Assembly: GCF_003254545.1 (NCBI RefSeq)
Contig: NZ_QJRH01000063.1
Coordinates: 1-64,000 of the forward strand
Direction: 5' to 3'
DNA length: 64,000 bases
Source: Flavobacterium tistrianum
GTDB taxonomy: Bacteria > Bacteroidota > Bacteroidia > Flavobacteriales > Flavobacteriaceae
The notes below the pieces were generated by a model. The model had not been told where the DNA came from. It made no database searches and saw nothing but the letters and a program-made list of their open reading frames with translations. This document shows positions 7,620 through 14,778 of the stretch, piece after piece (the stretch's first letter is position 1; each line of letters begins with the position of its first letter). The translations under genes were made by a program, and so were the position numbers.

Positions 7620-9032
7620 ATGAAACAATTTCTCTTCTTGTTTGTATTTGCATTAACAGCACCATTTGCTCATTCGCAAGAAAACCTTCCAACAGATTAT
7701 CTCACAAAAGAATTTCATCAAGGACGCCGCGAAGCATTTAGAGCGCTAATGCCAGCCAATTCAGTTGCCGTTGTTTTTTCTTATCCAGAAAGAGTCTTTT
7801 CTAGAGACGTCGATTACAATTACCACGCAAATCCTGACATGTATTATTTATCGGGATACAAAGAACCAGATGCTGTATTATTAATTTTTAAAGAAGCACA
7901 AGGAACGGAAAAGTACAATGAAGTGCTTTTTGTTAGAGAGAGAAATGCAGCGTATGAAATGTGGACTGGAAGACGTCTAGGAATTGAAGGCGCAAAATCG
8001 AAACTAGGTTTTACTACCGTTTATAACGGAAAAGATTTTAATGCCTTTGCAATTGATTTCGCAAAATTTGATAAAGTTATTTATGATAAAATCCCAACAG
8101 ATGTAGCAGAAAACAATAATCCTGATAATTTATATGCATTATTAAAATCATTTAAATCTAAAGCTGGAATTACGCAAGCAAATGAAACCTCAACCAATTT
8201 ATTCAATAATATCACCAGTTCTCTTCGTGAAATAAAAACTCCTGAAGAACTTGTTTTGATGCGCAAAACAGTAAAACTTTCTTGTGTTGCACACAACGAA
8301 GTTATGAAAGCTGTAGGTCCAGATATGAGCGAGAACGAAGCCGACGGAATTCATGCCTACATTCATAAACATTATGGTGCAGAAGGCGAAGGCTATGGAC
8401 CAATTGTAGGTGCTGGAGCAAACGGATGTATCTTACACTATTGGGAAAACAACGCCACAAAAATTGACAACCAATTATTATTAATGGATGTTGGTTCTGA
8501 GTATCACGGCTATTCTGCAGACGTTACGAGAACAATTCCGGCAAACGGAAAATTTACTGAGGAACAAAAAGCGATTTATCAAATTGTTTATGATGCTCAA
8601 GAAGCTGTTTTTAAAATATGCAAAGAAGGAACTCCTCTTGTTGCACTAAATGAAACTGCAAAAGATGTTATAGCAAAAGGTTTGATCAAATTGGGAATTA
8701 TTACAGATCCGAAAGATGTAAAATTATATTATCCTCACGGCTGTTCGCACTTTCTAGGTTTAGACGTTCATGACAAAGGAACTTTTAAAGGGCCAAATAC
8801 TCTTATAAAAGAAAACATGATTCTTACTGTTGAACCTGGAATCTACATTCCAGCAAATAGCAAATGCGATAAAAAATGGTGGAATATCGGTGTTCGCATC
8901 GAAGATGATATTTTAATGCTAAAAGATTCATACGAAAACCTTTCAGCAGATTCTCCTAGAAAATGGCAGGACATCGAAGCTTTAGCCAAACAAAAAAGCA
9001 CTTTTAATGATATGAAATTCCCTAAAATATAA
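7620..9032 (+). CDS. pepP: Xaa-Pro aminopeptidase P, exported
   Basis: It removes N-terminal residues preceding proline. The start at 7620 is preferred to the longer in-frame codon at 7575 because it gives a signal peptide (MKQFLFLFVF..AHSQ, residues 1-20). A creatinase/AMP_N domain (about 25-175) precedes the pita-bread metallopeptidase domain (about 215-445). All dinuclear metal ligands are visible: Asp in LLMDVGSEYHGYSAD and ADVTRT, His in HGCSHFLGLDVHD, Glu in TVEPGIY and GVRIEDDI. At 470 aa it is full length. Export suggests peptide scavenging in the periplasm. Confidence 0.93.
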   Translation: MKQFLFLFVFALTAPFAHSQENLPTDYLTKEFHQGRREAFRALMPANSVAVVFSYPERVFSRDVDYNYHANPDMYYLSGYKEPDAVLLIFKEAQGTEKYNEVLFVRERNAAYEMWTGRRLGIEGAKSKLGFTTVYNGKDFNAFAIDFAKFDKVIYDKIPTDVAENNNPDNLYALLKSFKSKAGITQANETSTNLFNNITSSLREIKTPEELVLMRKTVKLSCVAHNEVMKAVGPDMSENEADGIHAYIHKHYGAEGEGYGPIVGAGANGCILHYWENNATKIDNQLLLMDVGSEYHGYSADVTRTIPANGKFTEEQKAIYQIVYDAQEAVFKICKEGTPLVALNETAKDVIAKGLIKLGIITDPKDVKLYYPHGCSHFLGLDVHDKGTFKGPNTLIKENMILTVEPGIYIPANSKCDKKWWNIGVRIEDDILMLKDSYENLSADSPRKWQDIEALAKQKSTFNDMKFPKI

Positions 9033-9045
9033 TTAGTTTTTTTGC

Positions 9046-9101
9046 CACAGATTAAATGGATTATTAAGATTTTTAAATTCTAAACTTAAAAAAAATCTGT
9101 G
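9046..9101. repeat. Intergenic inverted repeat CACAGATT/AATCTGTG
   Basis: CACAGATT (9046-9053) and AATCTGTG (9094-9101) are complementary and sit just after pepP, in a stretch that looks like a common Flavobacterium intergenic repeat. It may form a long weak hairpin that ends the pepP transcript. Confidence 0.5.
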
Positions 9102-9113
9102 TAAATCTTTTTA

Positions 9114-9131
9114 TCCCGATAGCTATCGGGA
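9114..9131. repeat. 18-bp perfect palindrome
   Basis: TCCCGATAGCTATCGGGA is perfectly self-complementary. It has no ORF and is not attached to an obvious gene start. Such palindromes recur in flavobacterial intergenic DNA, and here it directly precedes the MITE-like element. Confidence 0.85.
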
Positions 9132-9152
9132 GTGGCCAAGAAAAGTAACTAA

Positions 9153-9460
9153 GGGGCTGTCTCAAAAGCAAAATCAAGTTGTAGAAATCGCATAAATGGA
9201 AAATTTCTCCAATAGCCACCGAATAAAAAAGAGTTTATCTCGACTTTTGCATCTGATTCCAGTTAGAAGCTTTAAACATAGCCCGTGGTTTCAACCACGG
9301 GAACGCAATGAAATTCCTCCTCGCATGTCCCCGTGGTTGAAACCACGGGCTATATTTGAATAAATGCGTATAAATAAAAACTATTGAAGCTGTCTCAAAA
9401 GCAAAACCAAGTTATAGAAATAACATAAAAGGCAGTCTAGAAAATTTTTGAGACAGCCTC
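9153..9460. repeat. MITE-like element with GGCTGTCTCAAAA terminal inverted repeats
   Basis: The left end GGCTGTCTCAAAA (9155-9167) and right end TTTTTGAGACAGCC (9445-9458) are inverted repeats resembling insertion-sequence ends. A degenerate second copy of the first ~45 bp (GCTGTCTCAAAAGCAAAACC..., from 9389) lies inside the right part as a direct repeat. Between them is the GCCCGTGG palindrome pair (9278-9353). There is no coding capacity. This accounts for most of the 475-bp gap 9033-9507. The right copy forms a ~70-bp hairpin followed by T-rich sequence. Confidence 0.6.
9278..9353. repeat. 24-bp perfect inverted repeat, each arm itself palindromic
   Basis: The arm at 9278-9301 (ATAGCCCGTGGTTTC...) is the exact reverse complement of the arm at 9330-9353. 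Each arm also folds on itself (CCCGTGGTT / AACCACGGG). The 28-bp spacer has no ORF. It is nested inside the MITE-like element and looks like two facing copies of a REP-type repeat. Confidence 0.85.
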
Positions 9461-9507
9461 TTTTCTTTTAATTTTTCCCGAACTTTACATTCTTAAATCA
9501 ATTAAAA

Positions 9508-10467
9508 ATGAAAGCACTTACCTTTTCTTCTTTTGGAGAATCAGATGTTTTAGAATATATAGAAATCCCTAATCCGCAATTAAAGAAAGATGAAATTTTA
9601 GTCGAGATGAAAGCCATCGGATTAAATTTCGCAGATGTTTACCGTCGAAAAGGAAATTATCATTTAAAAGGAAATCCACCCTTTATTGCCGGTTATGAAG
9701 GCGCAGGAATTGTGGTTGATGCCAACAATCATCCAGAATATAAAATTGGTGATCGCGTGGCTTTTGCCGATGCACCTTTTGCTAATGCAGAATTGGTTGC
9801 CGTAAATATAAATCACATCATTCCATTATCTGAAAATATCACTTTTGAAACTGCCGCTTCTGTTCTGCTTCAAGGTTTAACAGCGCATTATCTTGCAACA
9901 GACAGTCATAAAACAGCAAAAGGAGAAACGGTTTTAATACATGCCGTTGCAGGTGGAGTTGGTCAGATTTTAACACAAATTAGCAAACTTCTTGGCGCAA
10001 CTGTAATTGGCTTAACCTCATCGGTAGAAAAAGCAAAAATCGGTTTTGAACAAGGTGCAGACCATGTTTTTCTTTATAATGAAGATTGGAAATCGCAAGT
10101 TTTCAAAGTGGCTCCAAATGGTGTCGATGTTGTTTATGACAGTATCGGAAGCACTTTAATGGAAAGTTTTGAAGTCACTAAAGAATGCGGACAAGTTATT
10201 TTCTTTGGAATGGCGGGCGGGGATCCAGCACCTGTAGATCCGAGAATGCTGATGGATGGTTCTAAAACTTTAACGGGAGGCGATTTATGGAGCTATTTAA
10301 ATTCTAAAGAAGAACGAATTAAAAGAGCAACTCAGTTATTCAGCTGGATTACCGAAGGAAAAATCAAACTTTCAGAACCGACATCTTTCAAATTATCTGA
10401 AGGAAAACTGGCTCATGATTTCTTGGAAAGCAGAAAAAGTACAGGAAAAATTATTTTGATTCCTTAA
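9508..10467 (+). CDS. NADPH:quinone oxidoreductase (zeta-crystallin-like MDR family)
   Basis: It is a medium-chain dehydrogenase/reductase of the quinone oxidoreductase branch, 319 aa. The N-terminal GroES-like domain (1-120) contains GLNFADVYRRKG and GYEGAGIV. The Rossmann domain contains VLIHAVAGGVGQI (about 143-155), the QOR form of the AxxGGVG nucleotide motif. The catalytic and structural zinc cysteines of alcohol dehydrogenases are absent, as expected for QOR. The exact substrate is unknown. It is flanked by repeat-rich gaps on both sides and seems monocistronic. Confidence 0.88.
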   Translation: MKALTFSSFGESDVLEYIEIPNPQLKKDEILVEMKAIGLNFADVYRRKGNYHLKGNPPFIAGYEGAGIVVDANNHPEYKIGDRVAFADAPFANAELVAVNINHIIPLSENITFETAASVLLQGLTAHYLATDSHKTAKGETVLIHAVAGGVGQILTQISKLLGATVIGLTSSVEKAKIGFEQGADHVFLYNEDWKSQVFKVAPNGVDVVYDSIGSTLMESFEVTKECGQVIFFGMAGGDPAPVDPRMLMDGSKTLTGGDLWSYLNSKEERIKRATQLFSWITEGKIKLSEPTSFKLSEGKLAHDFLESRKSTGKIILIP

Positions 10468-10476
10468 TTTTTTTTC

Positions 10477-10549
10477 GCCACGAATTCACGAATTTTACTT
10501 TTAAAATCTATGCGTAAAGTTTTTAAATAAATTCGTGAATTCGTGTGGC
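10477..10549. terminator. Long inverted repeat between convergent genes
   Basis: GCCACGAATTCACGAATT (from 10477) pairs with AATTCGTGAATTCGTG(T)GGC (ending 10549) with one bulge. It fills the gap between two convergent genes and could terminate both. The sequence resembles a repeat family found between many Flavobacterium genes. Confidence 0.6.
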
Positions 10550-10555
10550 TATCAA

Positions 10556-11641
10556 TTACAACTGAGTAACTTCAATTTTAGTTCGGTCAGACAATTCTAA
10601 AATTCTTTCTACTTCATCTTTGTTTACCACAAAAAACAAATAACTGTCTCCATAGGTTTCATAAGTCAATAACTCTAGATTTGATTTTTCCAATTCAGAT
10701 TGAATGTACGGAAACAAATCATGACTATAGGTTTCTTCTGGATAATCAAATTTGAAATCTTCGCCAAGCATCTCAGAAATAAAATACTCTGCATCTTCCG
10801 GATCAAATTTCCAGTCGCTATGCCAAGTATTTATTTCGTCAAAAAAACTAAAATGATCTTCTGTAGTCTCATAATACGTTTTACCTTCCTTGTTAAGGCT
10901 TTCAAAAAGCTTCTCTGAATATTTTTTCACATCATTTTCTTCGATATTATTTCTCGAAACTAATTTGACAAATTCTTCAAAGTCCTCTAAAGCCGCTTTG
11001 TCATCTAGCAGCAGATTTTCTGAAGACGGAAGCTCAACATCTGCTGGAATTTCGATATTAAAATACTGAGAGATAGCTTGCAAGACTTTTTTTAAATCTT
11101 TAACTCCTATTTCCTGAGTTTCATTTTGAGGATTATTGAAATCAAGATATTCTGAATCTAGCAAACCTTTTACATAATCAGAAAAATGATTGCTGGAATA
11201 CAACATTCTAAAATCGTTTACTTCTAAACTATTGGTACAGCAAAAGAAAATCATGAAATTATTAATAACACTTGTAAAGTGTTTTTTCATTTCCTGACTA
11301 GGTCGCGAATAAAACTGAATATGAATAAAATCATATTGCAAATCATCCTGCATCGCTTCTTCTGACAAGCCTCCAATATTCAGTTTTTTATAAAGCTCGT
11401 TCAGAACTTCATACGCATTATTAAATCCTGCTTTTTTAATTTCTGCTTTTCCTTCTTTGTGATCCAATGAGGAAGGAACAGAATATAAATTTACAGTAAC
11501 CGTATCATGAATTCCTTTTACTTTGAACTCTATGCTATTCGATTCATGATGTAAATGACTATAGATTGAATCAATAACATCAAAAGAAATAATAGATTTC
11601 GGATCATTATTTCTATTAAACAAATTGGAGAAAAAGCCCAT
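10556..11641 (-). CDS. Hypothetical protein, 361 aa
   Basis: I do not recognise a confident family. The start MGFFSNLFNRNN is followed by a soluble, acidic protein without signal peptide or membrane segments. The C-terminal third (about 230-350) contains WHSDWKFDPEDAEYFISEMLG and a LLTYETYGDSYLFFVV stretch that recall DUF6630-like proteins, but this is weak. It follows a SUKH-domain gene with a 23-bp gap on the same strand, so the two are probably cotranscribed. SUKH neighbours are often involved in toxin immunity, but no toxin is visible here. Confidence 0.7.
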   Translation of the reverse strand: MGFFSNLFNRNNDPKSIISFDVIDSIYSHLHHESNSIEFKVKGIHDTVTVNLYSVPSSLDHKEGKAEIKKAGFNNAYEVLNELYKKLNIGGLSEEAMQDDLQYDFIHIQFYSRPSQEMKKHFTSVINNFMIFFCCTNSLEVNDFRMLYSSNHFSDYVKGLLDSEYLDFNNPQNETQEIGVKDLKKVLQAISQYFNIEIPADVELPSSENLLLDDKAALEDFEEFVKLVSRNNIEENDVKKYSEKLFESLNKEGKTYYETTEDHFSFFDEINTWHSDWKFDPEDAEYFISEMLGEDFKFDYPEETYSHDLFPYIQSELEKSNLELLTYETYGDSYLFFVVNKDEVERILELSDRTKIEVTQL

Positions 11642-11664
11642 TACAAATATTTTACATTAAAAAA

Positions 11665-12366
11665 CTAATCGTTTGAATATTTAAAACTCTGATTCATTTT
11701 ATCAAAAGGAATTACTTCATTGACAATAGATTCTAATTCGAAATCTGTCAATAATCCTCTCGCCGATTCTACTATTTTTGGTGAAACATGTATTTCATAA
11801 TCAATGATCTCTCGTTTTAAAATATCAGACAGAATATTGTTTTGCTGCTCCGTCAGATATTTTTTGTGCGATTTAAATACTGATTTTATATCGTCTCTAA
11901 ATTCTTCGTCAGTAAGTTCATTGTAGACATCTTGTTTAGACATATCGATCAATAAAACTTTGAAGATAAAATCTTGAAGGTTCTTTGCCAGATAATTGAC
12001 TTCGTTTGAATCGTGCCACACAAAAACAATGGGCACATCGCCATTGTTTTCTTCGTTTAAAAAGAAACAATAATGATCACCTCCGCCACTTTTTGCAAAC
12101 GGAATAAATTTAAATTCTGGATTGATATTTCGATAATCCTCTGGATCTCTGAGTTCTTCTATTTCTTCTGCAACCGATTTCAAATTCAATGATTCAAAAT
12201 CATACGAATGCAAAAGCAAAGGCGGATTATCTTTTAAGGTTGGATAAACTTCGGTGTACCAATTTGGACCATATTCTCCAACGTCTAACATTCCGTCAGC
12301 GTCTAATTGCTTGTATAAAAGCGGGAAAGTGAATCCGTATTTTTCTTCTATTTCTTGTATTGTCAT
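11665..12366 (-). CDS. SMI1/KNR4 (SUKH) family protein
   Basis: The SUKH domain occupies about residues 1-140. It shows IEEKYGFTFPLLYKQL near the start, FIPFAKSGGGDHYCFFLN in the middle and PIVFVWHDSNEVNYLAKNLQDFI at its end, the classic SMI1/KNR4 pattern. The C-terminal ~90 residues are helical and unassigned. The start at 12366 (MTIQEIEEKYG) is preferred because SUKH domains usually begin at this helix; an in-frame codon at 12393 would add nine residues. SUKH proteins often act as immunity proteins of contact-dependent toxins, but isolated copies also occur. Confidence 0.82.
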   Translation of the reverse strand: MTIQEIEEKYGFTFPLLYKQLDADGMLDVGEYGPNWYTEVYPTLKDNPPLLLHSYDFESLNLKSVAEEIEELRDPEDYRNINPEFKFIPFAKSGGGDHYCFFLNEENNGDVPIVFVWHDSNEVNYLAKNLQDFIFKVLLIDMSKQDVYNELTDEEFRDDIKSVFKSHKKYLTEQQNNILSDILKREIIDYEIHVSPKIVESARGLLTDFELESIVNEVIPFDKMNQSFKYSND

Positions 12367-12441
12367 CTTTGGGGCAAATTCTATTACAATCAAACCACTA
12401 AGATAACAATCTTTTTACTACACCAAAAAACCTGAGGTCAA

Positions 12442-14001
12442 TTATTTCAAGGACTCCGCAATCATCAAGGCACATTTTTCGCCATCAATTGCTGCAGAAA
12501 TAATTCCGCCAGCATAACCTGCACCTTCTCCGCAAGGATATAAACCTTTGATTTGCAAATGTTCTAAGGTCATCGGATCTCTCGGAATTCTAACTGGAGA
12601 TGAAGTTCTACTTTCTGGCGCGTGTAAAATAGCTTCGTTGGTCAAATAACCGCGCATTGATTTTCCAAAATCCTGAAAACCCTGACGCATAATCTGAGTT
12701 AGAAATCCTGGAAAAACCTGTCCCAATTCAACAGAAGTAGTTCCCGGCACGTATGAAGTTTTCGGAATATCTGCTGAAACTTTACTCTTAGTGAAATCAA
12801 TCATTCGCTGTGCTGGAACTTTTTGGGTTTCTCCAGCCAAATGCCAAGCTTTTTGTTCGATACTTTTTTGAAATTCCATTCCAGCTAAAGCTCCGAATTT
12901 CGCAAAAGGTTTAAAGTCTTCTAATTTTAATTCGACCACAATTCCTGAATTTGCTGTTGCCTGATCGCGTTTAGATGGCGACCAACCATTTGTAACCACT
13001 TCTCCCGGACTTGTCGCACAAGGCGCAATTACACCTCCCGGACACATACAGAAAGAGTACATTCCGCGACCGTTAACTTGCTTTACGATAGAATATGGCG
13101 CTGGCGGCAAATGTTCGCCACGGAAATCACAGCTGTATTGAATACTGTCGATTAATTCCTGTGAATGTTCCGCACGAACTCCCAAAGCAAAAGGTTTTGC
13201 TTCTATTAGAATTTTCTTTTTATCTAATAATTCAAAAATATCACGAGCCGAATGTCCTGTGGCCAAGATCAATTTATTGGCGTGAATTTTATCTCCGTTT
13301 TGGGTTACGATTCCTTCAACTTCATTATTCTTTACTAGAATATCGCTTACGCGAGTTTCGAACAAAACCTGTCCGCCAAATTCTCTGATTTTATTTCTAA
13401 TATCTTCAATGATTTTCGGCAATTTATTGGTTCCGATATGCGGGTGCGCTTCTACCAAAATATCTTCAGAAGCTCCAAAAGCCACTAAAAGTTCTAAAAT
13501 TCGAGTTACATCGCCACGCTTTTTAGAACGGGTATATAATTTTCCATCAGAATAGGTTCCTGCTCCACCTTCACCAAAACAGTAATTAGAATCTTCATTT
13601 ACAATATGCTCGCGGTTTATCGCTTTCAAGTCACGACGACGTCCTCGAACATCTTTTCCGCGTTCTAAAACAATTGGTTTTAAACCTAATTCAATTAATT
13701 GCAATGCTGCAAAAAGTCCAGCTGGACCAGCTCCAACAACAATAACTTCTTGTGCATTGGATACATCCTTATATATAGGAAGTTCAAGTTTAGTTTCCTG
13801 GAAAGGTTCACCTTTTAAATAAATAAGAACTTTCAAATTGATTTTAATCGCCTTCTGACGTGCATCAATAGAGCGTTTTAAAATTGAAACATGCTGAATT
13901 TCTTGAGCAGAAACTTTAATCTGCTTAGACAAATAGTCTTTTAGCAATGATTCGTTTGCAGCAATTTCTGGTGTAACTTGAAGTAAAAGTTCTTTAGGCA
14001 T
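12442..14001 (-). CDS. FAD-dependent oxidoreductase of the COG2509 family
   Basis: It is a 519-aa flavoprotein. An N-terminal domain (1-80) precedes the FAD-binding GxGxxG in VVGAGPAGLFAAL (88-100). The typical COG2509 stretch CFGEGGAGTYSDGKLYTRSKKRGD follows near residue 145, then CMCPGGVIAPC near 325 and GLYPCGEGAGYAGGI near 495. The C-terminal motif closes the FAD site. The substrate of this widespread family is unknown. It is monocistronic, with a -7 element (14049-14056) upstream. Confidence 0.87.
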   Translation of the reverse strand: MPKELLLQVTPEIAANESLLKDYLSKQIKVSAQEIQHVSILKRSIDARQKAIKINLKVLIYLKGEPFQETKLELPIYKDVSNAQEVIVVGAGPAGLFAALQLIELGLKPIVLERGKDVRGRRRDLKAINREHIVNEDSNYCFGEGGAGTYSDGKLYTRSKKRGDVTRILELLVAFGASEDILVEAHPHIGTNKLPKIIEDIRNKIREFGGQVLFETRVSDILVKNNEVEGIVTQNGDKIHANKLILATGHSARDIFELLDKKKILIEAKPFALGVRAEHSQELIDSIQYSCDFRGEHLPPAPYSIVKQVNGRGMYSFCMCPGGVIAPCATSPGEVVTNGWSPSKRDQATANSGIVVELKLEDFKPFAKFGALAGMEFQKSIEQKAWHLAGETQKVPAQRMIDFTKSKVSADIPKTSYVPGTTSVELGQVFPGFLTQIMRQGFQDFGKSMRGYLTNEAILHAPESRTSSPVRIPRDPMTLEHLQIKGLYPCGEGAGYAGGIISAAIDGEKCALMIAESLK

Positions 14002-14048
14002 TTTGTATTTTTTATTCTATTAGCTTTTCTTTTTACGAAAAGAACATG

Positions 14049-14056
14049 CAAAAGTA
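14049..14056 (-). promoter_or_regulatory. Putative -7 element TACTTTTG upstream of the COG2509 gene
   Basis: It matches TAnnTTTG on the minus strand and gives a leader of about 40 nt. No -33 TTTG lies at the ideal distance. Confidence 0.45.
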
Positions 14057-14127
14057 CTATTTTGAAATGAGATTTTATATTTACTGTAAAATTTGCATGC
14101 AGATTTTCAGCACAAAGAATATCGTAG

Positions 14128-14147
14128 AGACGCACTGCAGTGCGTCT
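14128..14147. repeat. Palindromic repeat, copy 1 of 3
   Basis: AGACGCACTGCAGTGCGTCT is a perfect 20-bp palindrome with GTAG on its left. It is one of three copies within 200 bp in the 389-bp gap 14002-14390, which otherwise holds only the COG2509 promoter and AT-rich sequence. Confidence 0.9.
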
Positions 14148-14184
14148 ACGCAACGAATATCTACAACTAATCTACAAATACGTT

Positions 14185-14204
14185 AGACGCACTGCAGTGC
14201 GCCT
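14185..14204. repeat. Palindromic repeat, copy 2 of 3
   Basis: It has the same palindrome as copy 1 with one T-to-C change near the right end (GTGCGCCT). CTAC follows on the right. Confidence 0.85.
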
Positions 14205-14304
14205 CTACAGAAAAAACTTTGCGTCCTAGCGTCTTTGCGAGCAAATTGTTTTTTTTCTCTCGCAGATTTTGGGATTTTTTTAACGCAAAGGATATACGTT
14301 ACGT

Positions 14305-14324
14305 AGACGCACTGCAGTGCGTCT
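14305..14324. repeat. Palindromic repeat, copy 3 of 3
   Basis: It is identical to copy 1 over 20 bp and flanked by GT at the left and CTAC at the right. It lies 66 bp before the start of the small downstream gene. Confidence 0.9.
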
Positions 14325-14390
14325 CTACATGCAACCTTAAAAAAAACCTTTGTACCTTTGCGCCTCAGAACCTTTGCACCTTATAAAAAA

Positions 14391-14630
14391 ATGTCAAGAA
14401 AAATAAAACTAATCTGGGATTTCCGTGGACCAGCTTCAGCTAAAACCGCTGAACACCACGAAATTCATTTAAAAGAATATATTGCGATAGAAAAATTGCC
14501 TTTAAATATTACAGGATTTAAAATCATAGACGAAATGTACGCCATAGCTTTTATGGTTGTAACCGATGAAAATATGATTCAGGTAAGAGATGCTTTGAAA
14601 CCACATCGTGGGGAATTGTATGCTGAATAA
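14391..14630 (+). CDS. Small conserved hypothetical protein, 79 aa
   Basis: The function is unknown. The start at 14391 (MSRKIKLIWDFRGPAS) is preferred to the in-frame codon at 14358, which lies in the repeat-like leader (CCTTTGTACCTTTGCGCC). The product is a compact soluble alpha/beta protein with HHEIHLKEYI (about 23-32) and a C-terminal ALKPHRGELYAE. Two adjacent His followed by EIH could bind a metal, but this is only a suggestion. I have seen similar short proteins in Bacteroidetes without a described role. It converges on recQ across a large inverted repeat. Confidence 0.78.
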   Translation: MSRKIKLIWDFRGPASAKTAEHHEIHLKEYIAIEKLPLNITGFKIIDEMYAIAFMVVTDENMIQVRDALKPHRGELYAE

Positions 14631-14778
14631 AATTCCAATATTTTAAATTCCAAATTCCAAGACTGAAATACTTAAAAAATAAAATTCCAAATTCCAAAAC
14701 TATAGAAGCTTAGAATTTGGATTTTTTTATTTGAAATTCCTCGAAAGGTTGGAATTTGGAATTTAAAATATTGGGATT
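14631..14778. terminator. 30-bp inverted repeat between convergent genes
   Basis: The left arm (14631-14660, AATTCCAATATTTTAAATTC...) is almost the exact reverse complement of the right arm (14749-14778), with one mismatch. Further AATTCCAA/TTGGAATT copies lie in between. It occupies the whole gap between the 79-aa gene and recQ and can act as a terminator for both strands. Confidence 0.65.

Noticed and set aside
9153..9460. Complete insertion sequence
   Set aside because: There is no transposase reading frame between the inverted ends; at most a MITE or remnant.
14128..14324. CRISPR-like array
   Set aside because: The three repeats are palindromes with unequal spacing (37 and 100 bp), there are only three, and no cas genes are nearby.
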